From the NCBI GenBank assembly GCA_035525495.1, contig DATLED010000042.1, positions 33,456 to 97,455 on the forward strand: a stretch of DNA of 64,000 bases, given 5' to 3'. Numbering within the stretch: position 1 is the stretch's first letter; each line of letters opens with the position of its first letter. Of the stretch, positions 8,610 to 15,683 are shown piece by piece. The notes beneath the pieces are model-generated. The model was not told the origin of the DNA. It searched no databases and worked only from the letters and a program-made list of their open reading frames with translations. The position numbers and the translations under genes are program-made. This DNA comes from DATLED01 sp035525495. GTDB lineage: Bacteria > Actinomycetota > Acidimicrobiia > Acidimicrobiales > CADCTF01.

Positions 8610-9659
8610 CTACCCCGTGCCGCCCGACGGCGACACCCGGAGGCCGTCGACATCGATGGTCGTGGGGATCACCACGAACGACCGGCCCACCGCCATGACG
8701 GCCCCGACGACGTCTTCGCATGACGTCGGACCCGGCCCGCACAGGATCGTCACCGAGCCGCCCTCTCCGCCGGCGCCATTGACCTTCCAACCGCTCGCGC
8801 CCGCGGCCGACGCCGCCTCGAACAACCGCCGGACCTCCCCACTCACGAGTCCGTCGTGCAGCCGTCGTTGCGCCTCGGTGTTGGCGACGAGCGCTGCGCC
8901 GTAGGCCTCGAGGTCGCCGGCGGACAGCGCAGCCGCGCCGGCAAGAGCCGCCGCCCGCAACGGCTCGAGCTGCCGGTCGACGACCGACGCATCCGCCCCC
9001 GTCAGCGACGCGATCACTGCTTCGTGCATGGCCGACGACACGTGCGGGCGGCCGAGGAACACGAGCAGGAGCCGCCGCTCGAGCTCGGTCCGCACCTCGT
9101 CCTCGAGGGGTATCGGCGTCACGACCGCCTCGGGGTACGACGTCATGTCGATCCGGTTGACGCCGCCATGGGCCGACGCCAGCTGGTCCTGGATGCCGCA
9201 CTGCCGGCCGAGCCGGAGCGTCTCGATGCGATGCGCCGTGGCGGCGACCGCAGCCGGGTCGGGCGACTTGCCGCCTCGTCGCAGGGCTTCGAGGGCACCG
9301 ACGAGGGCGACGGTCACCGCCGCGGAGGTTCCCGTCGACGCACCCGCCGGCACGGTGCTGGCGACGGTGACGGTGACGTCGCGCCCTGGCGGCACGCCGA
9401 CCTCGTCGATCGCCGCCTCCAGCAACGGGTGCGTTCCGCGCCCCGACCGCAGCGAATACCGGTTCCCGAAGTTCGACGCGACCACGGTGACGTCGTCGCC
9501 CCGGCCTCCCATCTCGACCGTGACCCGCGCCCCCGGCTGGACGGCGACGCTGCACACCACGCCGTGGCTGGAGAACCACGTGTCCGTCCACCCACCCAGA
9601 TCCGCGATGCGGACCGGGGCGACCGCGGTCACGGCCTCAGGTACCGACAAGGGGCCCAT
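8610..9659 (-). CDS. GHMP-family sugar kinase (fucokinase/heptokinase-like)
   Basis: 349 residues with the three GHMP motifs. Motif 1 is APVRIADLGGWTDTW near the N-terminus (sugar-binding, like fucokinases and galactokinase relatives). Motif 2 is PAGASTGTSAAVTVAL, the phosphate-binding loop. Motif 3 is KVNGAGGEGGSVTIL near the C-terminus. The GGWTDT variant of motif 1 is characteristic of L-fucokinase and D-glycero-D-manno-heptose 7-phosphate kinase relatives, so the substrate is probably a hexose, heptose or their phosphate rather than mevalonate or homoserine. It is cytoplasmic. It lies downstream of whiB and a small membrane peptide, with no other sugar gene nearby to narrow the substrate. 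Confidence 0.82.
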   Translation of the reverse strand: MGPLSVPEAVTAVAPVRIADLGGWTDTWFSSHGVVCSVAVQPGARVTVEMGGRGDDVTVVASNFGNRYSLRSGRGTHPLLEAAIDEVGVPPGRDVTVTVASTVPAGASTGTSAAVTVALVGALEALRRGGKSPDPAAVAATAHRIETLRLGRQCGIQDQLASAHGGVNRIDMTSYPEAVVTPIPLEDEVRTELERRLLLVFLGRPHVSSAMHEAVIASLTGADASVVDRQLEPLRAAALAGAAALSAGDLEAYGAALVANTEAQRRLHDGLVSGEVRRLFEAASAAGASGWKVNGAGGEGGSVTILCGPGPTSCEDVVGAVMAVGRSFVVIPTTIDVDGLRVSPSGGTG

Positions 9660-9683
9660 CCTGCACCTCGAGGGGCGCGCCCT

Positions 9684-9836
9684 CTAGCCCACCCTGCCCA
9701 CGACGCCTACCAGCAGCCACAGCGTGAACGAGGTGGCGATGGCAGCGGCCACCCAAGCGATGGCGAGGACGGAGATGAACGTCAGGTCGACCTCGCGCAG
9801 GCGTTCGGGCCGCGGGCGAACGGGCGCGGCGGTCAC
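9684..9836 (-). CDS. 50-residue single-pass membrane peptide, coupled to whiB
   Basis: The frame starts with a GTG whose last two bases are the first two of the whiB stop codon (GTGA overlap at 9833-9836) and ends at 9684. The product begins MTAAPVRPRPERLREVDLT and continues with one hydrophobic helix (about residues 19-47). The basic, Pro/Arg-rich N-terminus suggests N-in, C-out topology. The stop-start overlap is typical of translational coupling and is the main reason to accept so short a gene. It matches no family I know. It might anchor or modulate WhiB, or simply be a small membrane protein. Confidence 0.6.
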   Translation of the reverse strand: MTAAPVRPRPERLREVDLTFISVLAIAWVAAAIATSFTLWLLVGVVGRVG

Positions 9837-10078
9837 GCGGCGGCGGTGCGCCCCTGGCGGCGGCGGATCCGCTTGCGCTCGGTCTCGGTGTGGCCGCCCC
9901 AGACGCCGTCGACCTGACGAGTGCGGAGGGCGAAGTCGAGGCACTGGACGCGAACAGGGCACACCGAGCACACGGCCAGCGCGGGCCCGCTGTCGGACTC
10001 GGAGTCCGGGAAGAAGAGGTTGGTGTCGAGGTCCCGGCAGGCGGCGTCGGTCTTCCAGTCCAGGTTTCGAGTCGGCAC
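9833..10078 (-). CDS. WhiB-family iron-sulfur transcriptional regulator
   Basis: 81 residues with the WhiB arrangement: Cys14, then Cys37, Cys40 and Cys46 (C-x22-C-x2-C-x5-C), which bind a [4Fe-4S] cluster in this family. The G-V-W-G-G turn (DGVWGGHTETER) follows, and a basic RKRIRRRQGR tail forms the likely DNA-contacting region. WhiB proteins are found almost only in Actinobacteria and often act through the principal sigma factor. The subtype is not determined; the short length and lack of extensions fit WhiB1/WhiB2/WhmD-like forms. GTG start preceded by AGGAAGGAAA. Divergent from the surface-protein gene across a 361-bp gap. Confidence 0.92.
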   Translation of the reverse strand: MPTRNLDWKTDAACRDLDTNLFFPDSESDSGPALAVCSVCPVRVQCLDFALRTRQVDGVWGGHTETERKRIRRRQGRTAAA

Positions 10079-10244
10079 TGCCGTTTCCTTCCTGGCAGCC
10101 CGTCGGGGGGAGACGTCCTGCCTGAGCCATGATCCAACCGCGGCGGCATCTGCGCCATTCCCGCAGGCGGCGGCGTCGAATCGCGTGGACCCGGCCGAAT
10201 CAGAAAGTGCTCAAGATATCACTGTCCGTGGTCGAAGGGTTCGT

Positions 10245-10268
10245 ACCGGATCCGCTCGCGGGTCCGGT
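10245..10268. repeat. Stem-loop in leader of the surface-protein gene (9-bp arms)
   Basis: ACCGGATCC pairs with GGGTCCGGT around a 6-base loop (one G-U pair in RNA). Located 170 bp upstream of the ATG. Confidence 0.5.
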
Positions 10269-10300
10269 GGGAAGCGTTGATCCGGGCCGTCCTCACCGAC

Positions 10301-10317
10301 CCCTCCTGCCAGGAGGG
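10301..10317. repeat. Perfect 7-bp stem-loop CCCTCCT-GCC-AGGAGGG
   Basis: A perfect inverted repeat with a 3-base loop. In the plus-strand RNA its right arm is an AGGAGG sequence masked by the left arm; no start codon lies at proper spacing after it, so its role is unclear. Confidence 0.5.
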
Positions 10318-10439
10318 AACACGGAGACAAAGCGGTCGCCTAGAGGGCCCGGGGAGTGAGTGGCGAGACCGACCCGACCAGCATGAGGCGACGGGAAGTT
10401 CCCGAAGCCCCCTCTACTTGGACGGGAGCGATTCATCCA

Positions 10440-11615
10440 ATGCATCACCACCGCAACACACGACGTGTCATCACCTTCGGGCTCGGTATTGCCTTGGGTC
10501 TCTCGCTCCTCACCGGTTCCGCCTCGGCAACGACGGCGCAGGCGGACAAGGGGCGGGGCAACCAGGGCCAGACCTCGTCCACCAAGGACTGTGATGGCAC
10601 CCATCACAGCAAGACCGGACATGGAGCCAACACCAGTGGGGCCTACGACAACACCTGCGACGGTTCGCCGTCGCTCAACGGTGGTGGCGGCGGCGACGCG
10701 GGTGGCAAGCCCTGTGCCGGGTGCGTCGGCAACGCCGACGACAAGAACCCTCCGGGGCAGTACCCGGACGGTCCGACCGACCACAACAACGGCTATGAGT
10801 GCGACCAGAAGGGTCGGAGCGAGAACGAAGGCAACAACGGCGTTGGCTTCGGCAACCCTGCGCACACCGGCTGCACCCCGCAGGACACCAGCGGCGAGCA
10901 GCCTGAGCCGTCGGCCTGCCCGGCCGAGGGAACGGCGGCGATGACCGCCCACTCCTACGTCGTGGACGGCAAGACCGTCTCGGATCTCACCGGCAAGGTC
11001 GACGTGGGCGACCATGTGGTGGCGAACTTCACCGTCGCCGCTGACTGTGCCGTCCTGCCCGTCACCCTCGTCTCGTACAAGGGCGCCGGCGCCACCAGGA
11101 CCGTGTTCGACACCGATGGCGGTACCTTCGCCGACGGCCCGCACGACCTGAACGTCGACATCCCCGCCTGCGCCTTCGAGGTCGAGTTCCTCGTCGGCGG
11201 CGTGGTGATCGACACCGATCACGGCATGAACCCGTCGTGTGACGAGCCGGTCATCCCGCAGACGCCCGCTCCCAAGGCGGACGTCGAGGCGGCCGCACTG
11301 TCCGCATCGCCCGCAGTACCCGCAACGCCCGCAGTTCCCGCCGTGGCGGCTTCGGCCGACGCCGCTCCGGAGGTCCTCGCGGCCGCCGAAGCGGTACCTG
11401 CGGCTCCCGCGGTCCCCGGTCACCCGACCGAGGTCCTGGGCGTGCAGATCGAGCGTGGCGCTCCCAGCGCCGGGCTCGCCCGCACGGGTCTCACCCTGCT
11501 CCCCCTCGTCGCCCTCGGGACGGCGCTGTGCCTCGTCGGCATGGCGATGTCCTCCGGTCGTCGCCGCGGGCAGCAGGAGTTCGTCGCCATCGCCGATCGG
11601 CTGTCCGGCTTCTGA
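10440..11615 (+). CDS. Secreted cell-surface protein with LAxTG sortase-type sorting signal
   Basis: 391 residues exported by the Sec route. The N-terminus has His/Arg residues then a hydrophobic core ending SASA (signal peptide, about 30 residues). A low-complexity Gly/Asn/Asp region follows with several cysteines (DCDGTHHSKTGHGANTSG and CAGC). A folded middle (about 160-280) leads to an Ala/Pro/Val repeat linker (APAVPATPAVPAVA type). The C-terminus has LARTG at 346-350, a hydrophobic helix and SGRRRG, a class E-type sorting signal. A further 14 residues follow the basic stretch, which is unusual. The ATG at 10440 has GGGAG upstream; a longer frame from 10356 lacks a ribosome site. Likely wall-anchored or membrane-anchored. 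Confidence 0.78.
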   Translation: MHHHRNTRRVITFGLGIALGLSLLTGSASATTAQADKGRGNQGQTSSTKDCDGTHHSKTGHGANTSGAYDNTCDGSPSLNGGGGGDAGGKPCAGCVGNADDKNPPGQYPDGPTDHNNGYECDQKGRSENEGNNGVGFGNPAHTGCTPQDTSGEQPEPSACPAEGTAAMTAHSYVVDGKTVSDLTGKVDVGDHVVANFTVAADCAVLPVTLVSYKGAGATRTVFDTDGGTFADGPHDLNVDIPACAFEVEFLVGGVVIDTDHGMNPSCDEPVIPQTPAPKADVEAAALSASPAVPATPAVPAVAASADAAPEVLAAAEAVPAAPAVPGHPTEVLGVQIERGAPSAGLARTGLTLLPLVALGTALCLVGMAMSSGRRRGQQEFVAIADRLSGF

Positions 11616-11630
11616 CGACGCGCATCGAGT

Positions 11631-11658
11631 GCTCGGGGGCCCTTCGCGGCCCCCGAGC
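11631..11658 (+). terminator. Stem-loop terminator after the surface-protein gene
   Basis: GCTCGGGGGC and GCCCCCGAGC form a perfect 10-bp stem with an 8-base loop, 15 bp after the stop. No T-run follows, as is common for high-GC actinobacterial terminators. It separates this gene from the sigma-factor operon. Confidence 0.65.
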
Positions 11659-11739
11659 CGCTTGGTGCCGACTCCGCTGCTGAAGGCCCCCTTCGTCGTA
11701 CTGGCCCCGTCCGTCATACTGGAAGGTGTGGCAGAGGCG

Positions 11740-12495
11740 GTGACAGGACCGGCTTCCGCGGGCGCAGCCGCAGAACTTCGACGCAAGTTCGAGGCCTTTG
11801 CCGAGTCGCGGGACGAGCGCCTGCGGGCGGAGCTGACCGAGGCCTACCTCCCGCTGGCGGCGTCGCTGGCCTCCCGCTACGCAGGACGGGCCGAGCTCGA
11901 CGACCTGGAGCAGGCGGCCAGCCTCGCCCTCGTCAAGGCGGTCGACCGCTTCGACCCCTCGAAGGGCTTCGAGTTCACGACCTTCGCGTGGGCGACGATC
12001 TCCGGTGAGCTCAAGCGCCACCTCCGCGATCGGTCGTGGGGGCTGCGTGTGCCGAGGCGGGTGCAGGAGCGGTTCCTCGTGACCGCCCGCGCCGCCGAGG
12101 ACCTCCACCAGCAACTCGGACGTCCGCCAACCGTCCACGAGCTGTCGGCGACGACAGGCCTCGACGAGGAAGCGACGATCGAGGCCCTCGAGGTCCGGTC
12201 GCTGCACCGCCTGCCGTCCCTCGACGCGCCGATGCAGGGCGGCGACGGCGAGGCCATGGAGCACGGCTCGCCCGATGAGGCCTACGACAAGTTCGACGAT
12301 CGCGATCTCGTCCAGCGACTCGTCGAGCGGCTGGGGGAGCGAGAGCGAGAGCTGCTCCGCCTGCGCTTCGACGAACAGCTGACGCAGTCCGAGATCGCGG
12401 GTCGCATCGGCGTGTCGCAGATGCACGTGTCCCGGCTGCTGAGCTCGACGCTCGACCAGCTCCGCCGTCTCGCCGCGGAGCCCTCGCCGGTCTGA
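11740..12495 (+). CDS. SigB/SigF/SigG-family RNA polymerase sigma factor
   Basis: About 251 residues. Region 2 reads DDLEQAASLALVKAVDRFDP then FTTFAWATISGELKRHLRD, followed by WGLRVPRRVQE, the typical junction of the general-stress and sporulation SigB/F/G group. Region 3 (PPTVHELSATTGLDEE) and region 4 (LTQSEIAGRIGVSQMHVSRLL, the helix-turn-helix for the -35 element) are complete. GTG at 11740 is chosen because GGAAGG at 11721-11726 is well spaced for it; a GTG at 11728 is in frame but too close. It is immediately followed by the anti-sigma kinase gene, so activity is probably controlled by partner switching. No anti-anti-sigma (STAS) gene is in the window. Confidence 0.9.
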   Translation: MTGPASAGAAAELRRKFEAFAESRDERLRAELTEAYLPLAASLASRYAGRAELDDLEQAASLALVKAVDRFDPSKGFEFTTFAWATISGELKRHLRDRSWGLRVPRRVQERFLVTARAAEDLHQQLGRPPTVHELSATTGLDEEATIEALEVRSLHRLPSLDAPMQGGDGEAMEHGSPDEAYDKFDDRDLVQRLVERLGERERELLRLRFDEQLTQSEIAGRIGVSQMHVSRLLSSTLDQLRRLAAEPSPV

Positions 12496-12496
12496 C

Positions 12497-12862
12497 GTGG
12501 TGGAGGCCTTGCACCTGCCGGCGTCACCGTCGAGCCCGCGCCGTGCTCGCCAGTTCGTCGACGAGGTCCTCCACCGCTGGCACCGTGACGGCGCCATCGA
12601 CCGATTGGCGCTGATCGCCAGCGAGCTCGTGACCAACGCCGTCCGCCACGCGCAGACCGAGATCACGATCGAGCTGTCGGCCGAGGACGGCGCGCTGCAC
12701 CTCGAGGTGTTCGACCGCGGCGCAGGGCAACCGGTCTTCAAGGACGACGATCCGGAGGTGCCGGGCGGGCTGGGGCTCCCGATCGTCGAGGCGCTGGCGA
12801 CGTCGTGGGGGATGCGTCTGCGGGAGGGCGGCAAGGGCGTGTGGGCCGAGGTGCGCGGCTGA
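12497..12862 (+). CDS. ATP-binding anti-sigma factor (RsbW-like serine kinase fold)
   Basis: 121 residues of the HATPase_c_2 family. The N box is IASELVTNAVRHA with Glu43 and Asn47, the G1 box is VFDRGAG, and the G2 box is GGLGLPIVEAL. These match RsbW/SpoIIAB-type proteins that bind a SigB/F-type sigma factor and phosphorylate an anti-anti-sigma factor. The GTG start lies one base after the sigma-factor stop, so the two are translationally coupled in near-equal amounts, as expected for a sigma/anti-sigma pair. Binding to the neighbouring sigma factor is inference from position and family. Confidence 0.85.
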   Translation: MVEALHLPASPSSPRRARQFVDEVLHRWHRDGAIDRLALIASELVTNAVRHAQTEITIELSAEDGALHLEVFDRGAGQPVFKDDDPEVPGGLGLPIVEALATSWGMRLREGGKGVWAEVRG

Positions 12863-12905
12863 CCATCCCCCGTTCCGGCGGGGCGCGCTGGTGCAATGGA
12901 TGACC

Positions 12906-13568
12906 ATGAGCACGCAGCTGGATGTGTCCGTCGAGTTCGCCACCAATCCCGAGCCACGGTGCGCGTGCGTGCTGCTGCTCGATGTTTCCGGGTCGATGGC
13001 GGGGCGGGCCATCGACGCGCTGAACGACGGGTTGCGGGCCTTCAGCGCCGACCTCGGGACCGATCCTTTGGCGCGCCAGCGCGTCGAGGTAGCGGTCGTG
13101 ACTTTTGGCGGCGACGGCGTGCAGGTCGTGCACGACTTCGCCACGGCGGGCCAGTTCGAGCCGGCACGGCTGGCCGCCGGCGGCGGCACGCCGATGGGAG
13201 CGGGGATCACGCAGGCCCTCGAGATGGTCGAGGCCCGCAAGGCGCAGTACAAGACCAACGGCATCACCTACTACCGGCCGTGGGTCTTCCTGATCACCGA
13301 CGGCGAGCCCACCGACGAGTGGAAGTCCGCGGCCGAGCAGGTGCACGCCGTCGAGTCCGCCAACGGCCTCGCCTTCTTCGCCGTCGGAGTCGACGGAGCC
13401 AACCTCGACGTCCTCGGGCAGATCGCCGTGCGCACGCCGTTGAAGCTGAACGGGCTCAAGTTCGTCGAGCTGTTCGTCTGGCTGTCGCAGTCGCAGCGCA
13501 CCGTGTCCTCGTCGAAGCCCGGCGACCAGACGGCGTTGCCGTCGGTGGAGGGATGGGCGTCGGTCTAG
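12906..13568 (+). CDS. terY: TerY-type von Willebrand factor A domain protein
   Basis: About 220 residues forming one vWA domain. The metal-ion-dependent adhesion site is complete: DVSGSM (Asp26, Ser28, Ser30), a GGGTPMGAG loop carrying the Thr, and ITDGEPTDEW with the third-site Asp. The downstream overlapping PP2C and kinase genes identify it as the vWA member of a TerY-P triad, a set linked in the literature to tellurium-resistance-type stress systems (Anantharaman and Aravind analyses). Three starts are in frame (GTG 12891, ATG 12900, ATG 12906); none has a strong ribosome site. Its last 16 bp overlap the phosphatase gene. Cytoplasmic; partners are probably the phosphatase and kinase. Confidence 0.85.
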   Translation: MSTQLDVSVEFATNPEPRCACVLLLDVSGSMAGRAIDALNDGLRAFSADLGTDPLARQRVEVAVVTFGGDGVQVVHDFATAGQFEPARLAAGGGTPMGAGITQALEMVEARKAQYKTNGITYYRPWVFLITDGEPTDEWKSAAEQVHAVESANGLAFFAVGVDGANLDVLGQIAVRTPLKLNGLKFVELFVWLSQSQRTVSSSKPGDQTALPSVEGWASV

Positions 13569-14290
13569 ACGTCGCCGGGTCGCTCGCATGGCGGCCGCTG
13601 ACGGCCTCCGTAGCCGGCGCCGGGCATCGCGCTCGAGGCATCGGGTGCGAGGACGCGTCGTGCGTCGACGTCCTCGACGACGGGACGCTGCTGGTGGCCG
13701 TCGCCGACGGGGCCGGGTCGGCGCCCCGGGCGGCCGAGGGGTCTTCTCGTGCCGTCGCTGCGGCGATGGAGGGTTTGCGGGCGGCCGTCGACCTCGACGC
13801 GGTGCTCTCGGGCGCGCGTCTCGCGTTGGAGCCCGTGGTCGCGGGCGAGCGGTTGGGTGATCTGGCCACGACGTTGCTCGTCGTGCGAGCGGGCCAGTCG
13901 CTGATCGAGACCGCGCAGGTCGGCGACGGCGCCGTCGTGTTGCGGCGGGATGGAGAGCTCGAGGTGCTGGCCGCGGACACGAAGGGCGAGTACCTCAACG
14001 AGACGTGCTTCTTGACGTCGGACGGATGGCGCGCATCCATGCGGATCGAGTCGGCGCCGGCCGAAGGCGTCGACGGCATCGCGGCCATGACCGACGGCTT
14101 GCAGCTCGTGGCCTTCGACCTGTCATCGGGGAGGCCGCACGCGCCGTTCTTCTCGCCGTTCTTCAGCTTCGCCGCGGGTGACGGCGACGTGGGGCAGCTC
14201 GCCGCGTTCCTCGGGTCCGACCGGGTGGGGGAGCGCACCGACGACGACGTGACACTGGCGATCGCCTCCCTCGTCGCGCCGTCGGCGTGA
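13553..14290 (+). CDS. PP2C-type serine/threonine phosphatase of TerY-P triad
   Basis: 245 residues. Metal-binding acidic residues are seen in GCEDASC (Glu33-Asp34), VADGAGSAP (Asp52-Gly53), MTDGLQ and the terminal TDDDVTLAI, the order found in PP2C_2-type phosphatases. There are no membrane segments. The ATG at 13553 lies inside the end of the vWA gene, preceded by GGTGGAG, and the stop overlaps the kinase start by 4 bp (GTGA). It probably reverses phosphorylation by the kinase encoded next. Length is normal for the small triad phosphatases. Confidence 0.85.
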   Translation: MGVGLDVAGSLAWRPLTASVAGAGHRARGIGCEDASCVDVLDDGTLLVAVADGAGSAPRAAEGSSRAVAAAMEGLRAAVDLDAVLSGARLALEPVVAGERLGDLATTLLVVRAGQSLIETAQVGDGAVVLRRDGELEVLAADTKGEYLNETCFLTSDGWRASMRIESAPAEGVDGIAAMTDGLQLVAFDLSSGRPHAPFFSPFFSFAAGDGDVGQLAAFLGSDRVGERTDDDVTLAIASLVAPSA

Positions 14291-15672
14291 CGGTCTCGGC
14301 TGCCCGTCGACTGGGCGCCGGCGGCGAGGCGGAGGTCTACGAGGTCGATGGGCGACCCGGGCTGGCGTTCAAGAAGTACCGGCTGCCCTCATCGGAGCGG
14401 GCCGCCAAGTTACGGGTGATGTTGGCGTCGCCGCCGCTGGACGCGAAGGCCGGTGGGCACGTGGCCATCGCGTGGCCTGAGGAGCTCGTCGTCGACGGTC
14501 GCGGGGTCGTCGAAGGGTTCCTCATGCCCCGCATCGACCTGACGGCGACCGTGCCGCTTTTCCAGGTCTACAACCCCGCTTCGCGCCACCAGATCGCGCC
14601 CGCGTTCACGTGGCGGTACCTCCTGCGAACGGCCCGCAACGTCGCCGCCATCGTCGACTCGCTCCACCGGTCCGGCTATGTCGTCGGCGACATCAACGAG
14701 TCGAACCTGTTGGTGAACAGGCGGGCACTGGCCGTGCTCGTCGACTGCGACTCCATGCAGGTGCGCGACCCCGCGACCGGTGCGGTGCACCGGGGCGGGG
14801 TCGGCAAGCCCGAGTTCACCGCGCCCGAGCTGCAGGGCATCGACTTGGCGACCGTCGACCGGACCGTCGCGTCCGATGACTTCGCCGTCGCCGTCCTCGT
14901 GTTCCAGCTGCTGCTCGAAGGGGTGCACCCCTTCGCCGGCGTGTGGCGGGGGCGGGGCGAACCGCCCGACATCCCGGCGCGCATGCGCGCGGGTTCGTTC
15001 CCCTACCGGAGGGGCGCTCGGGTCGCACCGCCGCCGCACGCACTGACGCTCGACGTCCTGCCGCCAGAGCTGCGCAAGCTGGCGTGGCGAGCCTTCACCA
15101 CCGGCGTGCGCCGTCCTTCGGGCCGGCCGACATCGGCCGAGTGGGTGGCCGCGCTCGAGCGGGCGGATGGGTCGCTGCAGACGTGCGGCCGATCGCCGCA
15201 CCACGTGTTCGGCGCCCACCTCCGTCGATGCCCTTGGTGCACCCGGTTGGACGCCGGGCTCCCCGATCCTTTCCCCGGACCGAGCGGTCGCTCGTCGCTC
15301 GAGCGCCGCCCGCCGCCGCGGTCGGTCCGCCTGCGCGCCGCCGCAGTCGCGTGGACGCGCGCCGGCGCCGTGTGGGCGGCCCGCGCGGTCCTCGCCGCCC
15401 TGGTGCGAGTCGGCCGCTGGGGGTGGTCCCACGTTCGCGACCCGCTCGCGTGGACGGTCCCCGCATCGCTGACCGGCGCGCTGGTGCTGGCCCTCGCGCC
15501 CGTTCCCGCGCTTGTCCTCCTCTGTTCGGGCGCGCTCAGTTCGGCATACCGAACTCAGCGCGCCCAAACGTGGTTGCGGTGGCGCGGACCGGCCTGGTGG
15601 CCCTGGCTTCCGGCCATCGCCGTCGCCGTCGTGCAGCTGGTGCACGGCCCGTGGTGGTGGCCGTTGCCGTAG
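14287..15672 (+). CDS. YegI-like protein kinase with C-terminal membrane segments (TerY-P triad)
   Basis: 461 residues. A divergent Ser/Thr kinase domain covers about residues 1-290: glycine loop LGAGGEAEVYEV, ATP lysine Lys29 or Lys30, catalytic loop GDINESN (Asp135, Asn140), DCD in place of DFG (Asp153), and TAPEL as the activation-segment APE. After the kinase come two cysteine pairs in CGRSPHHVFGAHLRRC..C, a likely zinc-ribbon-like knuckle, then a basic stretch and two or three hydrophobic helices near the C-terminus. The kinase would thus be tethered to the membrane facing the cytoplasm. It overlaps the phosphatase gene by 4 bp. A very strong hairpin lies in the coding DNA of the last helices. 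Confidence 0.83.
   Translation: MTVSAARRLGAGGEAEVYEVDGRPGLAFKKYRLPSSERAAKLRVMLASPPLDAKAGGHVAIAWPEELVVDGRGVVEGFLMPRIDLTATVPLFQVYNPASRHQIAPAFTWRYLLRTARNVAAIVDSLHRSGYVVGDINESNLLVNRRALAVLVDCDSMQVRDPATGAVHRGGVGKPEFTAPELQGIDLATVDRTVASDDFAVAVLVFQLLLEGVHPFAGVWRGRGEPPDIPARMRAGSFPYRRGARVAPPPHALTLDVLPPELRKLAWRAFTTGVRRPSGRPTSAEWVAALERADGSLQTCGRSPHHVFGAHLRRCPWCTRLDAGLPDPFPGPSGRSSLERRPPPRSVRLRAAAVAWTRAGAVWAARAVLAALVRVGRWGWSHVRDPLAWTVPASLTGALVLALAPVPALVLLCSGALSSAYRTQRAQTWLRWRGPAWWPWLPAIAVAVVQLVHGPWWWPLP
15528..15565. repeat. 38-bp imperfect palindrome inside the kinase gene (17-bp arms, 16 match)
   Basis: Left arm 15528-15544 and right arm 15549-15565 are reverse complements except at one pair (C37/C56 of the local numbering), around the loop CATA. 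It lies about 110 bp before the kinase stop and 120 bp before the acyl-CoA synthetase start. It could be an intragenic terminator or attenuator, or a protein-binding site. Confidence 0.75.
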
Positions 15673-15683
15673 CTTGCGCCTCC

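Larger units (their letters stand above)
10079..10439. other. Divergent intergenic region between whiB and the LAxTG surface-protein gene
   Basis: 361 bp without a credible gene. It must hold the promoters for both directions. The only AT-richer stretch is about 10197-10231. Two hairpins (10245-10268 and 10301-10317) lie on the surface-protein side and would be in its leader if transcription starts near 10200-10240. I see no recognisable riboswitch core. Confidence 0.6.

Noticed and set aside
10270..10400. Cyclic-di-AMP or other riboswitch before the surface-protein gene
   Set aside because: Conserved core blocks are not present; only simple hairpins are seen.
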